Source: Deinococcus depolymerans | Lineage (GTDB): Bacteria; Deinococcota; Deinococci; Deinococcales; Deinococcaceae | Reading direction: 5' to 3' | NCBI RefSeq assembly: GCF_039522025.1 | Contig: NZ_BAAADB010000008.1 | Span: forward strand, 64,065 to 128,064 | DNA: 64,000 nt | In this document: piece by piece, positions 1-9,069 of the stretch | Position numbering within the stretch: position 1 is the first letter of the stretch | Layout of the letters: the number at the start of each line of letters is the position of its first letter | Position numbers and translations under genes: made by a program | Notes under the pieces: generated by a model | What the model was told of the DNA's origin: nothing | Databases searched by the model: none | The model's input: only the letters and a program-made list of their open reading frames with translations

Positions 1-86
1 GTACGTCCTGACCGGGATGGAGCAGGACGGACTCCTGCTTAAGGCCGCGTGACACGACATCGGCAGGGAAGTGGAAACTCTTGGTG
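1..86 (+). mobile_element. Right end of a truncated-by-window IS4-type insertion sequence
   Basis: The window opens inside a transposase reading frame (codons from base 2, TGA at 50-52). The first 86 bases are identical to bases 48,982-49,067 of the complete copy further right. The last 16 bases (71-86) are the terminal inverted repeat GTGGAAACTCTTGGTG. Only the C-terminal 16 residues of the transposase are visible. It is in the same orientation as the complete copy, so the two could recombine and delete or amplify the 47 kb between them. Confidence 0.9.
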
Positions 87-224
87 GAGAGAGGGAAGCG
101 GGGGGCGCGGTGTTCATGGCCTGCGACACGATAGTTCACCGGGCGCCGGGCCGCCGCAGCGCTGGCCTTCACGTTGGGGGGGGAGGACCCGCCCCCCGCC
201 GGGGGCTGCCATGGCTGATCTCGC

Positions 225-273
225 GGGGGCTGGCACTGGGGGAGCTGGCATTGAGGGGGCTGGCACTGGGGGG
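225..273 (+). repeat. G-rich imperfect tandem repeat in the gap 87-319
   Basis: The gene-free stretch 87-319 has no credible coding frame. It contains a near-perfect repeat of GGGGGCTGGCACTGGGGG about 29 bases apart, inside a tract with several runs of five or more G on the + strand. Four G-runs within about 50 bases could form an intramolecular quadruplex. The tract lies just past the 3' end of the neighbouring minus-strand hydrolase gene. Confidence 0.5.
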
Positions 274-319
274 GGTTGGCCGCACGGGGGCTGCCCGGAC
301 GACCCCCGGGCCGCGCCGG

Positions 320-1309
320 TCAGCGGCGGGCGGTCCAGAAGGCGTCGAGCGCGGCTTTCACCTCGGGCAGTTTCTCGAAGTGCGGCAGGCCGTCGGTGCC
401 CTCGATCCTCACGGCCTGCACGCCGCTCTTCTGCGTGAAGTCCTGCAGGCGGTCGAAGGACACGAACCCGTCCTGGTCATACAGGACCAGCGTGGGGATG
501 CTCAGGCGGCTGTACAGGTCGGCGTAGGCGTCCGGGGTGAACAGCCGCCCGCTGATGAAGTAGAGGGGCGCGTACTTCGCGCCGGGCTGGCGGGTGGTCT
601 CGACCGAGTAGTCCACCAGCCCGGCGTCGACCGGTCCGCGGAACGAGCGGCTCAGGAAGTACTCGATGCTCAGGCGCGTGCGGATGAGGGCGTACAGCGG
701 CGTGCCGAAGGTGTTCAGGCGGTCGTAGAGTTGCTGGCCGCCGTCGTCGGCGGTGGCTTCCTGCGTGCCGCCGCGCGGGTTGCCCAGGCCGCTGGGGCTG
801 ATCAGCGCGAGGCTGCGAACGCGCGGGTCGAGCAGCGCGGCGCGGGCCGCGAACTCGCTGCCGAGGCTGAGGCCGACCACGTCCACGTCAGTGTTCAGTT
901 CCCTGATCAGGGCGTTCAGGGCGGCCGTCATGAGTTCTTTGGTGTACGTCACGTCGGGGCGGTCGCTGCTGCCGAAACCCGGCCATTCCAGTGCGTACAC
1001 CGGGCGGGTGCCCACGTAGGCGTCCCAGACGGGTTTCATCTCGTAGGCGCTGGCGGCGGCGTTCACGCTGCTGGTCAGGACCAGGGGTCGGCCCTGGCCG
1101 CGCGGATCGGCGTAGTACGCGACCCGCCCGAAGTCCGGGATGGTCAGGTAGCGCCGCTCGCCGCTGAGGGCAGGTCGCAGGGTGGACGCCGCCTGGGTGG
1201 CAGGGACAGGGGTGGGCGCGGCCGTCTGAGCGGCCGCCACGGCCCCCAGGGTCAGGCCGGTGATCAGCAGCGCGGCGCTCAGGATGCGGCGGGCAGGCAG
1301 AGGGTTCAT
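320..1309 (-). CDS. Secreted alpha/beta hydrolase
   Basis: The protein has 329 residues. An N-terminal signal peptide (hydrophobic stretch about residues 8-28 ending in AAAQ) is followed by an alpha/beta-hydrolase fold. The nucleophile elbow reads GLSLGSE, with Ser as nucleophile. An oxyanion-region [10 protein letters not shown] segment precedes it, a late Asp lies in LYDQDGFVS, and the catalytic His is probably HFEKLPE near the C-terminus. The ATG at 1309 is preferred over the much longer upstream frame, because that frame runs antisense through the neighbouring prenyl synthase. The substrate cannot be told from sequence; an esterase, lipase or haloalkane-dehalogenase-like role is possible. 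Confidence 0.8.
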   Translation of the reverse strand: MNPLPARRILSAALLITGLTLGAVAAAQTAAPTPVPATQAASTLRPALSGERRYLTIPDFGRVAYYADPRGQGRPLVLTSSVNAAASAYEMKPVWDAYVGTRPVYALEWPGFGSSDRPDVTYTKELMTAALNALIRELNTDVDVVGLSLGSEFAARAALLDPRVRSLALISPSGLGNPRGGTQEATADDGGQQLYDRLNTFGTPLYALIRTRLSIEYFLSRSFRGPVDAGLVDYSVETTRQPGAKYAPLYFISGRLFTPDAYADLYSRLSIPTLVLYDQDGFVSFDRLQDFTQKSGVQAVRIEGTDGLPHFEKLPEVKAALDAFWTARR

Positions 1310-1375
1310 GTCTTCATGCTTTCCTGTCCTGCTGCGGTTGACTGTCTGGCCGGGTACAGGTCCGCGGGGGGGTGA

Positions 1376-1532
1376 TACGGACTCCGGTTGAACGGGTGAC
1401 CAACACCGTTCCATCCGGGCGGAGGCGACTCGCAGAGCTGCTCCGCAGAGGAGGAGCGGGGCGGGCTGCCGGACGTGGAGCTGGCCATCCGGTGAAGTTC
1501 CGGCTTGTCGGCGAAAGAAACGGCAGTCCGTA
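1376..1532 (+). mobile_element. MITE-like inverted-repeat element, copy 1 (long form)
   Basis: The ends are TACGGACTCC and GGCAGTCCGTA, flanked by the 3-bp duplication TGA (1373-1375 and 1533-1535). It belongs to the long (about 155 bp) class, with the central CTCCGCAGAGGAGGAG segment. Both internal hairpins are present but degenerate. It lies between the divergent hydrolase and prenyl synthase genes, and the prenyl synthase -10 box begins 13 bases after the second TGA. Confidence 0.85.
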
Positions 1533-1547
1533 TGAGGGGTCAGGCGG

Positions 1548-1553
1548 TAGACT
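1548..1553 (+). promoter_or_regulatory. -10 box of a leaderless transcript (prenyl synthase)
   Basis: TAGACT ends 8 bases before the ATG at 1562, with no ribosome-binding site between them. This is the spacing seen before many genes in this window. Confidence 0.65.
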
Positions 1554-1561
1554 GCGCGGCG

Positions 1562-2566
1562 ATGCGTGCCGATCTGCTGTCCCGTGTGTTCTCGCTGCTG
1601 CCCGAACGGTCGGACCGTCCGGAGCTGACCGGGTATTACGACATGCTGCGCGACTACCCGGCGCGCGGCGGCAAGGGGATCCGCAGCGAACTGCTGCTCG
1701 CCAGCGCCCGCGTGCACGGCGCGCAGCCGGAACCCGATCCCGCGCCGGGCACGCCGTGGGACGCGGCGCTGTGGCTGGCCACCGGACTGGAGATGTTCCA
1801 GAACTGGGTGCTGATCCACGACGACATCGAGGACGACAGCGAGGAACGCCGGGGCCGCCCGGCCCTTCACCGCCTGCACGGCGTGCCGCTGGCCATCAAT
1901 GCCGGGGACGCCCTGCACGCGTACATGTGGGCCGCCGTTCACCGGGCGGGCGTGCCGGGCGGGATGCAGGCGTTTCTGGACATGATTCACCGCACGGCGG
2001 AGGGGCAGCACCTGGACCTGTGCTGGGTGGAGGGCCGCCGCTGGGACCTGCGCGAGGACGACTACCTTCAGATGGTGCGCCTGAAGACCGCGTACTACAC
2101 GGTGGTCGTGCCGCTGCACCTGGGGGCGCTGGCGGCGGGAGCGCAGCCGCACGCCGGGTTTCACGCGGCGGGGCTGGCGCTGGGCGCGGCCTTCCAGATC
2201 CGGGATGACGTGCTGAACCTGAACGGCGACCCCGTGAAGTACGGCAAGGAGATCGGCGGGGACCTGCTGGAAGGCAAACGCACCCTGATCGTGCTGCACT
2301 GGCTGGCGCGCGCGCCGCGCGAGCAGCGCGAGGTGTTCCTGGAGCAGATGCGCCGCGACCGCCCCGCCAAGGACCCGGCCGTGATCGCGCAGATTCACGG
2401 GTGGCTGCTGGAGAGCGGCAGCGTGGCCCACGCGCAGGCCACTGCCGACGCCCTGGCAAGCGAGGGCCTGAGCCTGCTGGAAGACGCGCTGGGTGGCTTG
2501 CCGGACCCGGCGGCGGCGCAGCAACTGCTGGGCGTCATCCGGGAACTGGCGACCAGGGACGCCTGA
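1562..2566 (+). CDS. Polyprenyl diphosphate synthase (class 1 isoprenyl transferase)
   Basis: It condenses isopentenyl diphosphate with allylic diphosphates to make a C15-C20+ polyprenyl diphosphate, a precursor for carotenoids and quinone tails. The 334 residues carry the first aspartate-rich motif HDDIED at about 86-91 and the second, RDDVLN, at 214-219. The last Asp of the second motif is Asn, as in many bacterial homologues. The conserved GKGIR stands at 37-41 and a KTAYY segment after residue 174. The ATG at 1562 is chosen because a TAGACT -10 box lies 8 bases upstream. An in-frame start at 1505 would lie inside the repeat element. The TGA stop is used as the target duplication of the following repeat copy. 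Chain length cannot be predicted. Confidence 0.88.
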   Translation: MRADLLSRVFSLLPERSDRPELTGYYDMLRDYPARGGKGIRSELLLASARVHGAQPEPDPAPGTPWDAALWLATGLEMFQNWVLIHDDIEDDSEERRGRPALHRLHGVPLAINAGDALHAYMWAAVHRAGVPGGMQAFLDMIHRTAEGQHLDLCWVEGRRWDLREDDYLQMVRLKTAYYTVVVPLHLGALAAGAQPHAGFHAAGLALGAAFQIRDDVLNLNGDPVKYGKEIGGDLLEGKRTLIVLHWLARAPREQREVFLEQMRRDRPAKDPAVIAQIHGWLLESGSVAHAQATADALASEGLSLLEDALGGLPDPAAAQQLLGVIRELATRDA

Positions 2567-2698
2567 TCCGGACGGACGTCTGTCTCGCCGACACCCCGGA
2601 ACATCACCGACGCTGCCAGCTCCACGCCCGGCAGCCCGCTTCTGCTCCCGCCCGCTCGGATCGAAGGGTCCTTGTAGCCCCTTCAACCGGGGTCCGTA
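2567..2698 (-). mobile_element. MITE-like inverted-repeat element, copy 2 (short form, degenerate)
   Basis: Flanked by TGA at 2564-2566 and 2699-2701. The left TGA is the stop codon of the prenyl synthase gene. The ends (TCCGGAC..., ...GGTCCGTA) have drifted, so this is probably an old copy. Confidence 0.75.
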
Positions 2699-2723
2699 TG
2701 AACCCGGCAGCGGGCAGGGCTCA

Positions 2724-2877
2724 TGCAGATTCCGTCTGTTTCGTTGACAACCCGGAACGGCACCGGGTCGTCAACGCCACGTCCGGAACCCGTTTCTCTC
2801 CTCCTCTGCGGAGCAGCTCTACGAGTCGCATCCGCTCGGATTGAATGGCTTTATAAGCCATTCAATCCGAGTCCGTA
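2724..2877 (-). mobile_element. MITE-like inverted-repeat element, copy 3 (long form)
   Basis: Flanked by TCA at 2721-2723 and 2878-2880. It is almost identical to the copy at 25,365-25,518, in the same orientation as copy 2 and only 25 bases from it. Hairpin GTTGACAACCCGG...CCGGGTCGTCAAC and terminal hairpin CGGATTGAATGGC...GCCATTCAATCCG are both intact. Confidence 0.88.
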
Positions 2878-2894
2878 TCAGCAGCGCGGCAGGT

Positions 2895-3716
2895 TCAGGG
2901 CAGGAGGTTCAGGGCGGCGTGCGCGAACACGCCGAACGCGGCGTTCAGGGCGCGGATGGCCGGGTCGATGGGCTGACCGCCTTGCAGGTACAGGCCGGCG
3001 TTGAATTCGATGCCGAAGGCGGGCACGCCGCTACGGGCGCTGTGCGTGAGACTGAGGGTGTCGGTCGCCCAGGGTTCCCCGATCGTGACGCGCGGGTCGG
3101 GGCTGGCGGCGATGACCGGCGCGAAGGCGTCCTGGCAGGCGCGCTGCAGTTCTCTCCACAGCGCGTGCGGGTAGGTGGACTGCGCGGGCGTGCCGGGCAT
3201 CAGGCAGATGGCCGGGCGGGGGCTGCCGGTGTCCAGTCCCAGCGCGGGGCCGGTGGGGGCCATGGAGTGCCCCACGATCATCAGGCCCGCGCCGACCAGT
3301 TCGGCGCTCAGCTGGGCATTGAAGGGGTCCCAGATGCGCCGCAGCCGCGTTTCGCGGGTGTCGTCGCCGGGCGTCCATCCGGCCGGGTACAGGGGCGCGC
3401 GGTCGAAGCCCATGACCTTCAGAACGCCGTTGTCGTCACGGTCGTCGCGTTCGCGGTTCAGGTCGGCGGCGAAGCGGCTCCAGGGGGCCTGGGCGTGGCG
3501 CGCGCCGGGCACGCTGAACAGCAGGTCGGTGTAGGGGTCGCCGTCCAGGAAGATGCGGCGCAGGAACGCCTCGCGGCGGGGCGTGTCGAAGGCGTCGTCG
3601 CCCAGCATGTCGCGCAGCACGTCGGCCGGGATCTGCCCGGAGGGGTGCGGCGTGACGATCAGCAGCCGGTCTGTGCGGGACAGGTCGCCTGTGGGGTGGC
3701 CGGGCGCGGAGGTCAT
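2895..3716 (-). CDS. N-formylglutamate amidohydrolase family protein
   Basis: The family hydrolyses N-formylglutamate (or related N-acyl amino acids) to glutamate and formate in histidine-degradation-type pathways. The 273 residues show the family layout: an early TPHPSGQIP segment where metal-binding enzymes carry a His-Ser pair, the conserved Asp/Asn-Arg-Glu segment AADLNRERDD near residue 88, the VGHSMAP motif near 149 and a C-terminal GVPAFGIEFN strand. The ATG at 3716 follows a TATGCT -10 box (complement of 3723-3728) by 6 bases, a leaderless start. The gene is monocistronic, with a repeat copy just past its 3' end. No other histidine-utilisation genes are next to it, so the true substrate is open. 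Confidence 0.75.
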   Translation of the reverse strand: MTSAPGHPTGDLSRTDRLLIVTPHPSGQIPADVLRDMLGDDAFDTPRREAFLRRIFLDGDPYTDLLFSVPGARHAQAPWSRFAADLNRERDDRDDNGVLKVMGFDRAPLYPAGWTPGDDTRETRLRRIWDPFNAQLSAELVGAGLMIVGHSMAPTGPALGLDTGSPRPAICLMPGTPAQSTYPHALWRELQRACQDAFAPVIAASPDPRVTIGEPWATDTLSLTHSARSGVPAFGIEFNAGLYLQGGQPIDPAIRALNAAFGVFAHAALNLLP

Positions 3717-3762
3717 GCGCGGAGCATAGCGCCGCCCGGCCGGGGTGCAGGGGTGATTCAGG

Positions 3763-4875
3763 TCAGCGGGGCCACAGGCGGTTCATCCACCCGGCGGGGT
3801 TGGTGCCCTCGCCGCGCACGCGCAGTTCGAGGTGCAGGTGCGGCCCGGCACTCAGGCCGGTGCTGCCGACCTCGCCGATCTTCTGGCCGCGCGTGACCTT
3901 CTGCCCGACCTTCGCGGTCACGCGGCTCTGATGGAAGTACAGGCTGGCCACGCCCGCCCCGTGGTCGATGACGACCAGCCCGCCCCGCACCGGGTAGCGC
4001 CCGGCGATCACGACCGTGCCGTCGTTCACGGCCAGCACGGGCGTTCCGGCCCTGGCGGGGTAGTCGGTGCCGAAGTGGTACGCGACCGGGCCGCCCGCCG
4101 TGTACGTGCGCGGCTGCCCGAAGGAACTGCTGGTGGGGCTCACGCCGCTCAGGGCCGGGGCGAAGGGCCGCGTCCAGGCCTGCGGGGTGCGCCGGGCGTA
4201 GGCCTTCTCGACCAGGGCGTCCTCGGCCTTGCGGCCCGGGTCGACCAGCACGCCGCTGATCTGCGGGGGCAGGTTCAGGTGCTGGATGGGCTGATCGAGT
4301 CCCACGACCGGAATGCGGCCGCGCACGAGTTCGCCGCCCACGCTGACCTCGAACACGACCGGGGTGGTCTTGCCCAGGACCACCCGGCCCGGCACGACGA
4401 ACTCGCCGGCCGCCCCGATGGGTTTCAGGATCTCATTGGGTTGCCGGACGTCCTCGCCGATCTCGCTGGGGAAGCGCACGGTGGCCTGCGCGGCCCGCGC
4501 GCCGCTGAGCTGCACGGTGAACGCCTCGCCCATGCGCAGACTGCCGGGCACCGTGATGTTCACGCCGGCGATGCGGGCCGTGGCGGGTGTGGGCGCCAGC
4601 TGTTCTGGCGGCAGTGGGGCGGGCAGGCCGGGTCGGCTGTTCGCGGCGGGCGGCGTCTGCGCCGGGCGGGCGGGCGTGGCCGCCTGACCGGGCAGGCGCA
4701 GTTCCTGCCCGACTTCCAGGGTCGTGCTGCCCAGGTTGTTCAGCTGCATGAGCGCCTCGGGCGTGGTGCCGTTGGCGCGGGAAATCGAGTACAGCGTGTC
4801 GCCGGGTTTGACGGTGTAGGCCGCCGCGCCGCCCACCAGGAGCAGCGCGGCCAGCAGCAGGGAGCGGCGGTTCAT
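3763..4875 (-). CDS. Exported LysM and M23 (LytM) peptidoglycan endopeptidase
   Basis: This is a predicted murein hydrolase of 370 residues. A signal peptide (1-19) is followed by a LysM domain (YTVKPGDTLYSISRANG..., about 20-63), a proline/alanine-rich linker, a beta-rich middle region and a C-terminal M23 zinc-peptidase domain (about 255-368). The zinc ligands are visible as HFGTDYPA (His and Asp) and HLHLE (His). A TATCCT -10 box lies 7 bases before the ATG. The gene is followed by dtd on the same strand after 62 bases. The same LysM motif occurs in the NlpC/P60 protein at 7,366, so two peptidoglycan-binding hydrolases are close together. Confidence 0.9.
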   Translation of the reverse strand: MNRRSLLLAALLLVGGAAAYTVKPGDTLYSISRANGTTPEALMQLNNLGSTTLEVGQELRLPGQAATPARPAQTPPAANSRPGLPAPLPPEQLAPTPATARIAGVNITVPGSLRMGEAFTVQLSGARAAQATVRFPSEIGEDVRQPNEILKPIGAAGEFVVPGRVVLGKTTPVVFEVSVGGELVRGRIPVVGLDQPIQHLNLPPQISGVLVDPGRKAEDALVEKAYARRTPQAWTRPFAPALSGVSPTSSSFGQPRTYTAGGPVAYHFGTDYPARAGTPVLAVNDGTVVIAGRYPVRGGLVVIDHGAGVASLYFHQSRVTAKVGQKVTRGQKIGEVGSTGLSAGPHLHLELRVRGEGTNPAGWMNRLWPR

Positions 4876-4935
4876 GCCCAGAAGGATAGCTGCCCCGCGC
4901 GTGAGAAGGCCTTCAGGCGGACCTGACCGGCAGGT

Positions 4936-5373
4936 CTACAGGTCGAGGGTCAGGGTGACGGGGCCGTCGTTCGTCAGGTCGAGGACCATGTGCGCGCCGA
5001 ACACGCCCTCTCCCACCGGAAGGTCCAGGTCACGCAGCGCGGCGTTGAAGGTGCCGTACAGCGCGCGGGCCTGTTCGGGCGGGGCGGCCCCCGTGAAGCT
5101 GGGGCGGTTGCCGCTGCGGGTGTCGGCGTACAGCGTGAACTGACTGACGCTCAGGACGCCGCCGCCGATGTCCTGGACGCTGCGGTTCATCTTGCCGTTC
5201 CCGTCGTTGAAGATCCGCAGTTTGGCGATCTTGGCGGCCAGGGCGCGGGCCGTTTCCTCGGTGTCGCCGGGCGCGACGCCCAGCAGGACGAGCAGGCCCG
5301 GGCCGGTCTGCCCCGTGACCTCACCCTCGACGGTGCAGGTGGCGCGGGTCACGCGTTGCAGGGTGGCGCGCAC
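4936..5373 (-). CDS. dtd: D-aminoacyl-tRNA deacylase
   Basis: It removes D-amino acids (and glycine from tRNA-Ala) from mischarged tRNA in the cytoplasm. The 145 residues match the usual family length. Both active-site signatures are present: SVSQFTLYAD (about 76-85) and the C-terminal NDGPVT (about 134-139, family NxGPVT). The start is GTG at 5373, one base after the TGA of the upstream DUF1844 gene, so the two are co-transcribed and probably translationally coupled. Confidence 0.95.
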   Translation of the reverse strand: MRATLQRVTRATCTVEGEVTGQTGPGLLVLLGVAPGDTEETARALAAKIAKLRIFNDGNGKMNRSVQDIGGGVLSVSQFTLYADTRSGNRPSFTGAAPPEQARALYGTFNAALRDLDLPVGEGVFGAHMVLDLTNDGPVTLTLDL

Positions 5374-5374
5374 G

Positions 5375-5659
5375 TCAGTTCTGCGCCGCGCCGCCCTGCG
5401 GAGCGGTGTTCAGGCGTTCGCGGACGCTGCCGATGGCGTCCGTGAGCAGGTCCGCCTCGGTGAAGTCGAGGTTCCCGCGGGTCTTCTCGGCCAGCATGGT
5501 CAGCAGTTTCAGGCTGCGCTCGGCGGTCTGGCGGGCGCGGCGTTCCTCCAGCAGGCCGTCGCGGGCGGCGCTGGCGGTCGCGGCGTTCAGGTCGCCCAGC
5601 GCCGCCTCGGCGGTCGCCTGCAATGAGTTGACAAGTCCAACGAATTCCGGGTGAGGCAT
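5375..5659 (-). CDS. DUF1844 family small protein
   Basis: The 94 residues begin with FVGLVNSLQATAEAALGD, characteristic of DUF1844. A mostly helical, charged remainder (EERRARQTAERSLKLL) and an Ala/Gln-rich tail follow. Function is unknown. It is the first gene of a two-gene unit with dtd. A TATGCT -10 box (complement of 5666-5671) sits 6 bases before the ATG. Confidence 0.85.
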   Translation of the reverse strand: MPHPEFVGLVNSLQATAEAALGDLNAATASAARDGLLEERRARQTAERSLKLLTMLAEKTRGNLDFTEADLLTDAIGSVRERLNTAPQGGAAQN

Positions 5660-5744
5660 GCGCCGAGCATAGCGGCCGCAGGCGGGGGCGGGTGTCTGCC
5701 CGGTGACGGTGGGAGCAGGGAGGGGGTGAGGGCAGGAATCAGAA

Positions 5745-6422
5745 TCAGAACAGGCCGGGTTGGCCCTGCATGTCCGGCGGGGCGGGGTCCGCGAAGGGGC
5801 CCGGTGCGTGGTCGCCGCGCAGCACGGCCGCCGCCTCGCGGATGTCCCGCCAGGTCAGGCTCTTGGGACCACCGGGCGCACGGGTGTCGCGGCGCAGCAG
5901 GTAGGCGGGGTGCAGCAGCGGCATCAGGGGCGCGGCGTACGTCCCGCCCTGCCCGTCGTCGTGCCGGTACTGAAACCACTGGCCGCGCAGGGCTCCCATG
6001 CCCAGACGGGTGTCGAGCAGGTACGCGGCGGCGGTGTGCCCGACTGCCAGGATCACGCGGGGGCGCAGCAGGGTCAGTTGCGGTTCCAGCCAGCGGGCGG
6101 CGCAGGTGCGGGCCTCGTGCGGGAGGGGGTCGCGGTGGCCGGGCGGGCGGCATTTGACGACGTTCGTGAGGTACGCCTCGTCCCGCCCGATGCCGGCGGC
6201 GTGCAGGATCCGGTCGAGCAGTTGCCCGCCGGGGCCCACGAAGGGCCGGCCCGTCCGGTCCTCGTGCGCGCCGGGGCCCTCACCGACGATCAGCAGCGGC
6301 GCGTCGGCGCGGCCCTCGGCCACCACGACCTGCGTGCAGCCGGCCCGCAGGTCGCAGGCGCGGCAGGCGCGGTTCTGGCCTTCCAGGGTCGGCAGGTCGC
6401 GGGCGTCGGGGAGCGCGGTCAC
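5745..6422 (-). CDS. Family 4 uracil-DNA glycosylase with Fe-S cluster
   Basis: It excises uracil (from cytosine deamination) to start base-excision repair. The 225 residues contain the family-4 active-site segment [15 protein letters not shown] (about 48-61) and the second motif LLHPAYLLR. Four candidate 4Fe-4S ligands are visible: Cys20, Cys23, Cys91 and Cys107. The start is GTG, with a TATCCT -10 box (complement of 6429-6434) 6 bases upstream. The extreme C-terminus, GQPGLF, resembles a bacterial sliding-clamp-binding pentapeptide (QxxLF). Confidence 0.9.
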   Translation of the reverse strand: MTALPDARDLPTLEGQNRACRACDLRAGCTQVVVAEGRADAPLLIVGEGPGAHEDRTGRPFVGPGGQLLDRILHAAGIGRDEAYLTNVVKCRPPGHRDPLPHEARTCAARWLEPQLTLLRPRVILAVGHTAAAYLLDTRLGMGALRGQWFQYRHDDGQGGTYAAPLMPLLHPAYLLRRDTRAPGGPKSLTWRDIREAAAVLRGDHAPGPFADPAPPDMQGQPGLF

Positions 6423-6493
6423 GGCCGCAGGATAGGGGGCGGCGCGGCCGGTTTCTGTGACGCGGCGTCTGACCGCGCCGGCAGGGGGCGGCC

Positions 6494-6904
6494 TTACCGG
6501 GCGGGCTGGCTTTCCTGGGTGTTCTGGGGGGCCGGGGCGACCGCGCCGAGTTTCGGTCGTTTGCTGCGCGCCTCGCGGCGGGTCTTGGGGTCCAGGCCGA
6601 TCAGCAGGAAGAAGTTCTCGAGGGCGTTCTCCTGCCCCTTGATGTCCGGGTGTTCGTGTTCGGGGGTGCCGGTCACGAAGGGCAGGGCGCGGTAGAGGTC
6701 GAGGGCGTGTCCGATCACCTCGTCCGGGGCGTGGGTTTCGGCGTGCGTGCCGAGGCGGGCGTAGATCTCGCGGCGGCTCTCGGCGTGTTTCAGGAAGGCG
6801 TCCGGGTGGGGGGTCTCGGCGGCGCGCAGCATGTCCTGGCGGGCAATGCGCCGGTAATGCTTCAGGCCGATCTGGATCTGTTCGGTGGTCATGGTTTCCT
6901 TCAT
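6494..6904 (-). CDS. Conserved hypothetical protein, helical
   Basis: This 136-residue hydrophilic, probably all-helical protein has no signal peptide and no domain I recognise. The ATG at 6904 is chosen because GGAGGA lies 5 bases upstream. A TTG 12 bases earlier, and an ATG four codons later behind AAGGAA, are alternatives. The C-terminal third is basic and Pro/Gln-rich ([12 protein letters not shown]...). It is a single gene between UDG and the NlpC gene. Confidence 0.6.
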   Translation of the reverse strand: MKETMTTEQIQIGLKHYRRIARQDMLRAAETPHPDAFLKHAESRREIYARLGTHAETHAPDEVIGHALDLYRALPFVTGTPEHEHPDIKGQENALENFFLLIGLDPKTRREARSKRPKLGAVAPAPQNTQESQPAR

Positions 6905-7365
6905 GCTGTCCTCCAATGCACCGTGGTGGGCTGGTGGGGGCCGCTGTGGCCGGGGGCGGGAGTGCTTGTGCCGAGTATAGCCGGGGGCCGGCGAAATCGA
7001 CGGGCTGCGCGGGTGGCGCGGGTCCTGTGTTCGGCCCGGCGGGATCGCTGCGCGGGCCCCGGCGGGGTGCTGTGGCAGCCGGGTCAGGGTGGGGTCGGCG
7101 GCAGCGGACGCCCGTTTTCTCTCATAATGAGTGGATGGTGATGAAGTGGAAAAACCGTCATTTGTTCTGGATCCCGCTTCAGAAGGTCAAAAATCCGCCA
7201 CAAGGTGCATGAGCTTCAATCTGAGAAAGCTGAGCCAACTGCCGGAAAGTGACCCGCCGACCACCCGGTCATGAACGCATAAACACCGTATAGGCGCATA
7301 CCAGAGGCCGGTTTCCCCATGAATGAAGGACAAATAAATAAAGGCAGGATAAACTTCAGGCGTCG
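6905..7365 (+). other. Intergenic region, no gene seen
   Basis: The 460 bases are G-rich on the left and become AT-richer from about 7,120. Short frames here lack a start signal or codon bias. The right end must contain the promoter of the NlpC/P60 gene; TAAACT at 7350-7355 is a possible -10 box 10 bases before its ATG. Confidence 0.4.
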
Positions 7366-7986
7366 ATGAAACCCTTCCACGTACTTCTGACTGCTCTTGC
7401 CCTCTGCGGCACCGCCAGCGCCACCAGCTACACCGTCAAGGCCGGCGACACGCTGTACTCGATCGCCAAGGCCACCGGCGTGGACGCCAGCACGCTGATG
7501 AAACTGAACAGGCTCGGCAGCAGCACCATCAACGTCGGTCAGAAGCTCAACGTGGGCGGCGCCAGCGCCAGCACCCCCGCCGCCCGTCCCGCGGCCGCCG
7601 CGCCCGCCCCGCAGGGCGGCACCTTCGTGCGGGCCGCCGCCACCCGCTACCTGGGCATCCGCTACGTGCTGGGCGGCACCGGCAACGGCGGCATCGACTG
7701 CAGCGGCTTCACCATGAACGTGTTCCGCCAGATGGGCATCAACCTGCCCCGCACCGCCGCCGCCCAGTGGCGCGTCGGCAGCGCCGTCAGCCGCCGCGAC
7801 CTGCGCGCCGGAGACCTGGTGTTCTTCAACACCATGGGCCGCACCGCCAGCCACGTCGGCATCTACCTGGGTGACGGCATGATGGCCAACGCGAACTCCT
7901 ACCACGGCCGCACCATCGTCGAACCCCTGTTCGGCAACGCCTACTGGGCCAGCCGCTACGACGGCGCCCGCCGCGTCCTGAACTGA
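7366..7986 (+). CDS. Exported LysM and NlpC/P60 cell-wall peptidase
   Basis: This predicted gamma-D-glutamyl-diamino-acid endopeptidase cleaves peptidoglycan stem peptides. The 206 residues comprise a signal peptide (1-19), LysM ([18 protein letters not shown], about 21-64), an Ala/Pro linker (66-84) and an NlpC/P60 domain (85-206). The catalytic Cys112 is in DCSGF, His163 in ASHVGIY, with a third polar residue in ANSYHGR (about 177-180). A strong terminator follows 26 bases after the stop, so the gene is monocistronic. Confidence 0.92.
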   Translation: MKPFHVLLTALALCGTASATSYTVKAGDTLYSIAKATGVDASTLMKLNRLGSSTINVGQKLNVGGASASTPAARPAAAAPAPQGGTFVRAAATRYLGIRYVLGGTGNGGIDCSGFTMNVFRQMGINLPRTAAAQWRVGSAVSRRDLRAGDLVFFNTMGRTASHVGIYLGDGMMANANSYHGRTIVEPLFGNAYWASRYDGARRVLN

Positions 7987-8011
7987 ACGCACGCCGGACG
8001 TTTCACCGACA

Positions 8012-8040
8012 CCCCCCGCCCATCCCGGCGGGGGTTTTTT
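8012..8040 (+). terminator. Rho-independent terminator of the NlpC/P60 gene
   Basis: An 8-bp G+C stem, CCCCCGCC / GGCGGGGG, with a 6-base loop is followed directly by six T residues. Confidence 0.9.
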
Positions 8041-8130
8041 CATGCCGCGGCCCAGACAGGGACCGGGCCCGGCATCACCTGGGATACCGGGCCGCACCAC
8101 GCTGGGAGTCGGGTTCCTGGGAGTGGGTTA

Positions 8131-8263
8131 TACGGACTCCGATTGAATGGCTGACAAAGCCGTTCAATCCGAGCGAAGCGAGTGGGAGAAAACCGGGTTC
8201 CGGACGTGGAGTTCACAGATCGGTGGTGTTCCGATCTGTGAACGAAACAAACGGCAGTCCGTA
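8131..8263 (+). mobile_element. MITE-like inverted-repeat element, copy 4 (short form)
   Basis: Flanked by TTA at 8128-8130 and 8264-8266. The right TTA is the TAA stop codon of the LolA-like gene read on the other strand. Hairpins: GATTGAATGGC...GCCGTTCAATC, and a perfect 13-bp stem GTTCACAGATCGG...CCGATCTGTGAAC. Nearly identical to the copy at 37,639. Confidence 0.92.
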
Positions 8264-8926
8264 TTACTGGCGGATGATCTGTGCGTCTTTCGGCAGGGCC
8301 CGGATCCCGGCGGCGCTCAGGCCGGCGTTCACGCGGTAGTTCGAGACGTTCAGGTCGGCCAGGGTCTTGCCGCCGCTGTTCAGGATCTGAATGCGGGTGG
8401 GCCGCCAGCCGTCCTCGGTGATCCACACGCGGGTGCGGTCCGTGCCGCCCGACCGGGGCGTGGCTTCCAGCTGGAACAGGCGCTTGCCGGCGCTGCCGCT
8501 GGTGCCCAGCAGTTTCACGTTGTAACTGGCGAGCATGCTGGCGGTGTTGCTCAGCTGCGTGAAGTCCAGGCTCAGGCCGGCGCTGCTGGCGGCCTTCTGG
8601 GCGCTGGTGACGGTGATCTGATTGGTCAGGTACATGTACTGACGGATCTCGTTCTTGTCGGCCACGACCACGTTGTCGGCCAGGGCGTCGGGCGCGGCGA
8701 ACTGCACGCGGGCGACGTTCTGCGCGGGAATGGCCTTGATGGTCAGGTCAATCTTCTGGCTGCTGGTATCCAGGGTGGCGTTGCCGCTGAGACGGAAGGA
8801 CACGTCCCTGGCGGCCTTCTGGGTGGCGTCCACCCGGTTGATGATGTCCTGCGCGGTCTGGGCGCCGGCCACCGAGCCGAGGGCCAGCAGGGCGGGGGCC
8901 AGGAGGGTCAGGGGGAGTTTCTTCAT
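8264..8926 (-). CDS. LolA-like outer-membrane lipoprotein carrier protein
   Basis: This 220-residue exported protein has a signal peptide (1-22, ending VAGAQ). The mature part has the LolA/LolB-type layout of repeated beta strands ([26 protein letters not shown]...) and ends in a ..[16 protein letters not shown] strand pair typical of outer-membrane lipoprotein-sorting proteins. It would chaperone lipoproteins or another hydrophobic cargo across the periplasm. The ATG at 8926 has a GATACT box 7 bases upstream. Its stop codon forms part of the adjacent repeat's target duplication. Confidence 0.75.
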   Translation of the reverse strand: MKKLPLTLLAPALLALGSVAGAQTAQDIINRVDATQKAARDVSFRLSGNATLDTSSQKIDLTIKAIPAQNVARVQFAAPDALADNVVVADKNEIRQYMYLTNQITVTSAQKAASSAGLSLDFTQLSNTASMLASYNVKLLGTSGSAGKRLFQLEATPRSGGTDRTRVWITEDGWRPTRIQILNSGGKTLADLNVSNYRVNAGLSAAGIRALPKDAQIIRQ

Positions 8927-9069
8927 GCCTGCCAGTATCCCGTCCGTCCTCATGAGAAGGGGTCCAGGCACCTGACGGCAGGTTCATCCAGGGAACGTAA
9001 AAATGCGCTGCTGGACACAGTCGAGCGGTCCAGCAGCAGGGGCGGGCTTCCCCCGGCGGGGGCGGACCC

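Noticed and set aside
320..2686. 788-codon minus-strand open frame
   Set aside because: Only the part from 1309 down is coding (the hydrolase). The upstream part is antisense to the prenyl synthase, which has both Asp-rich motifs.
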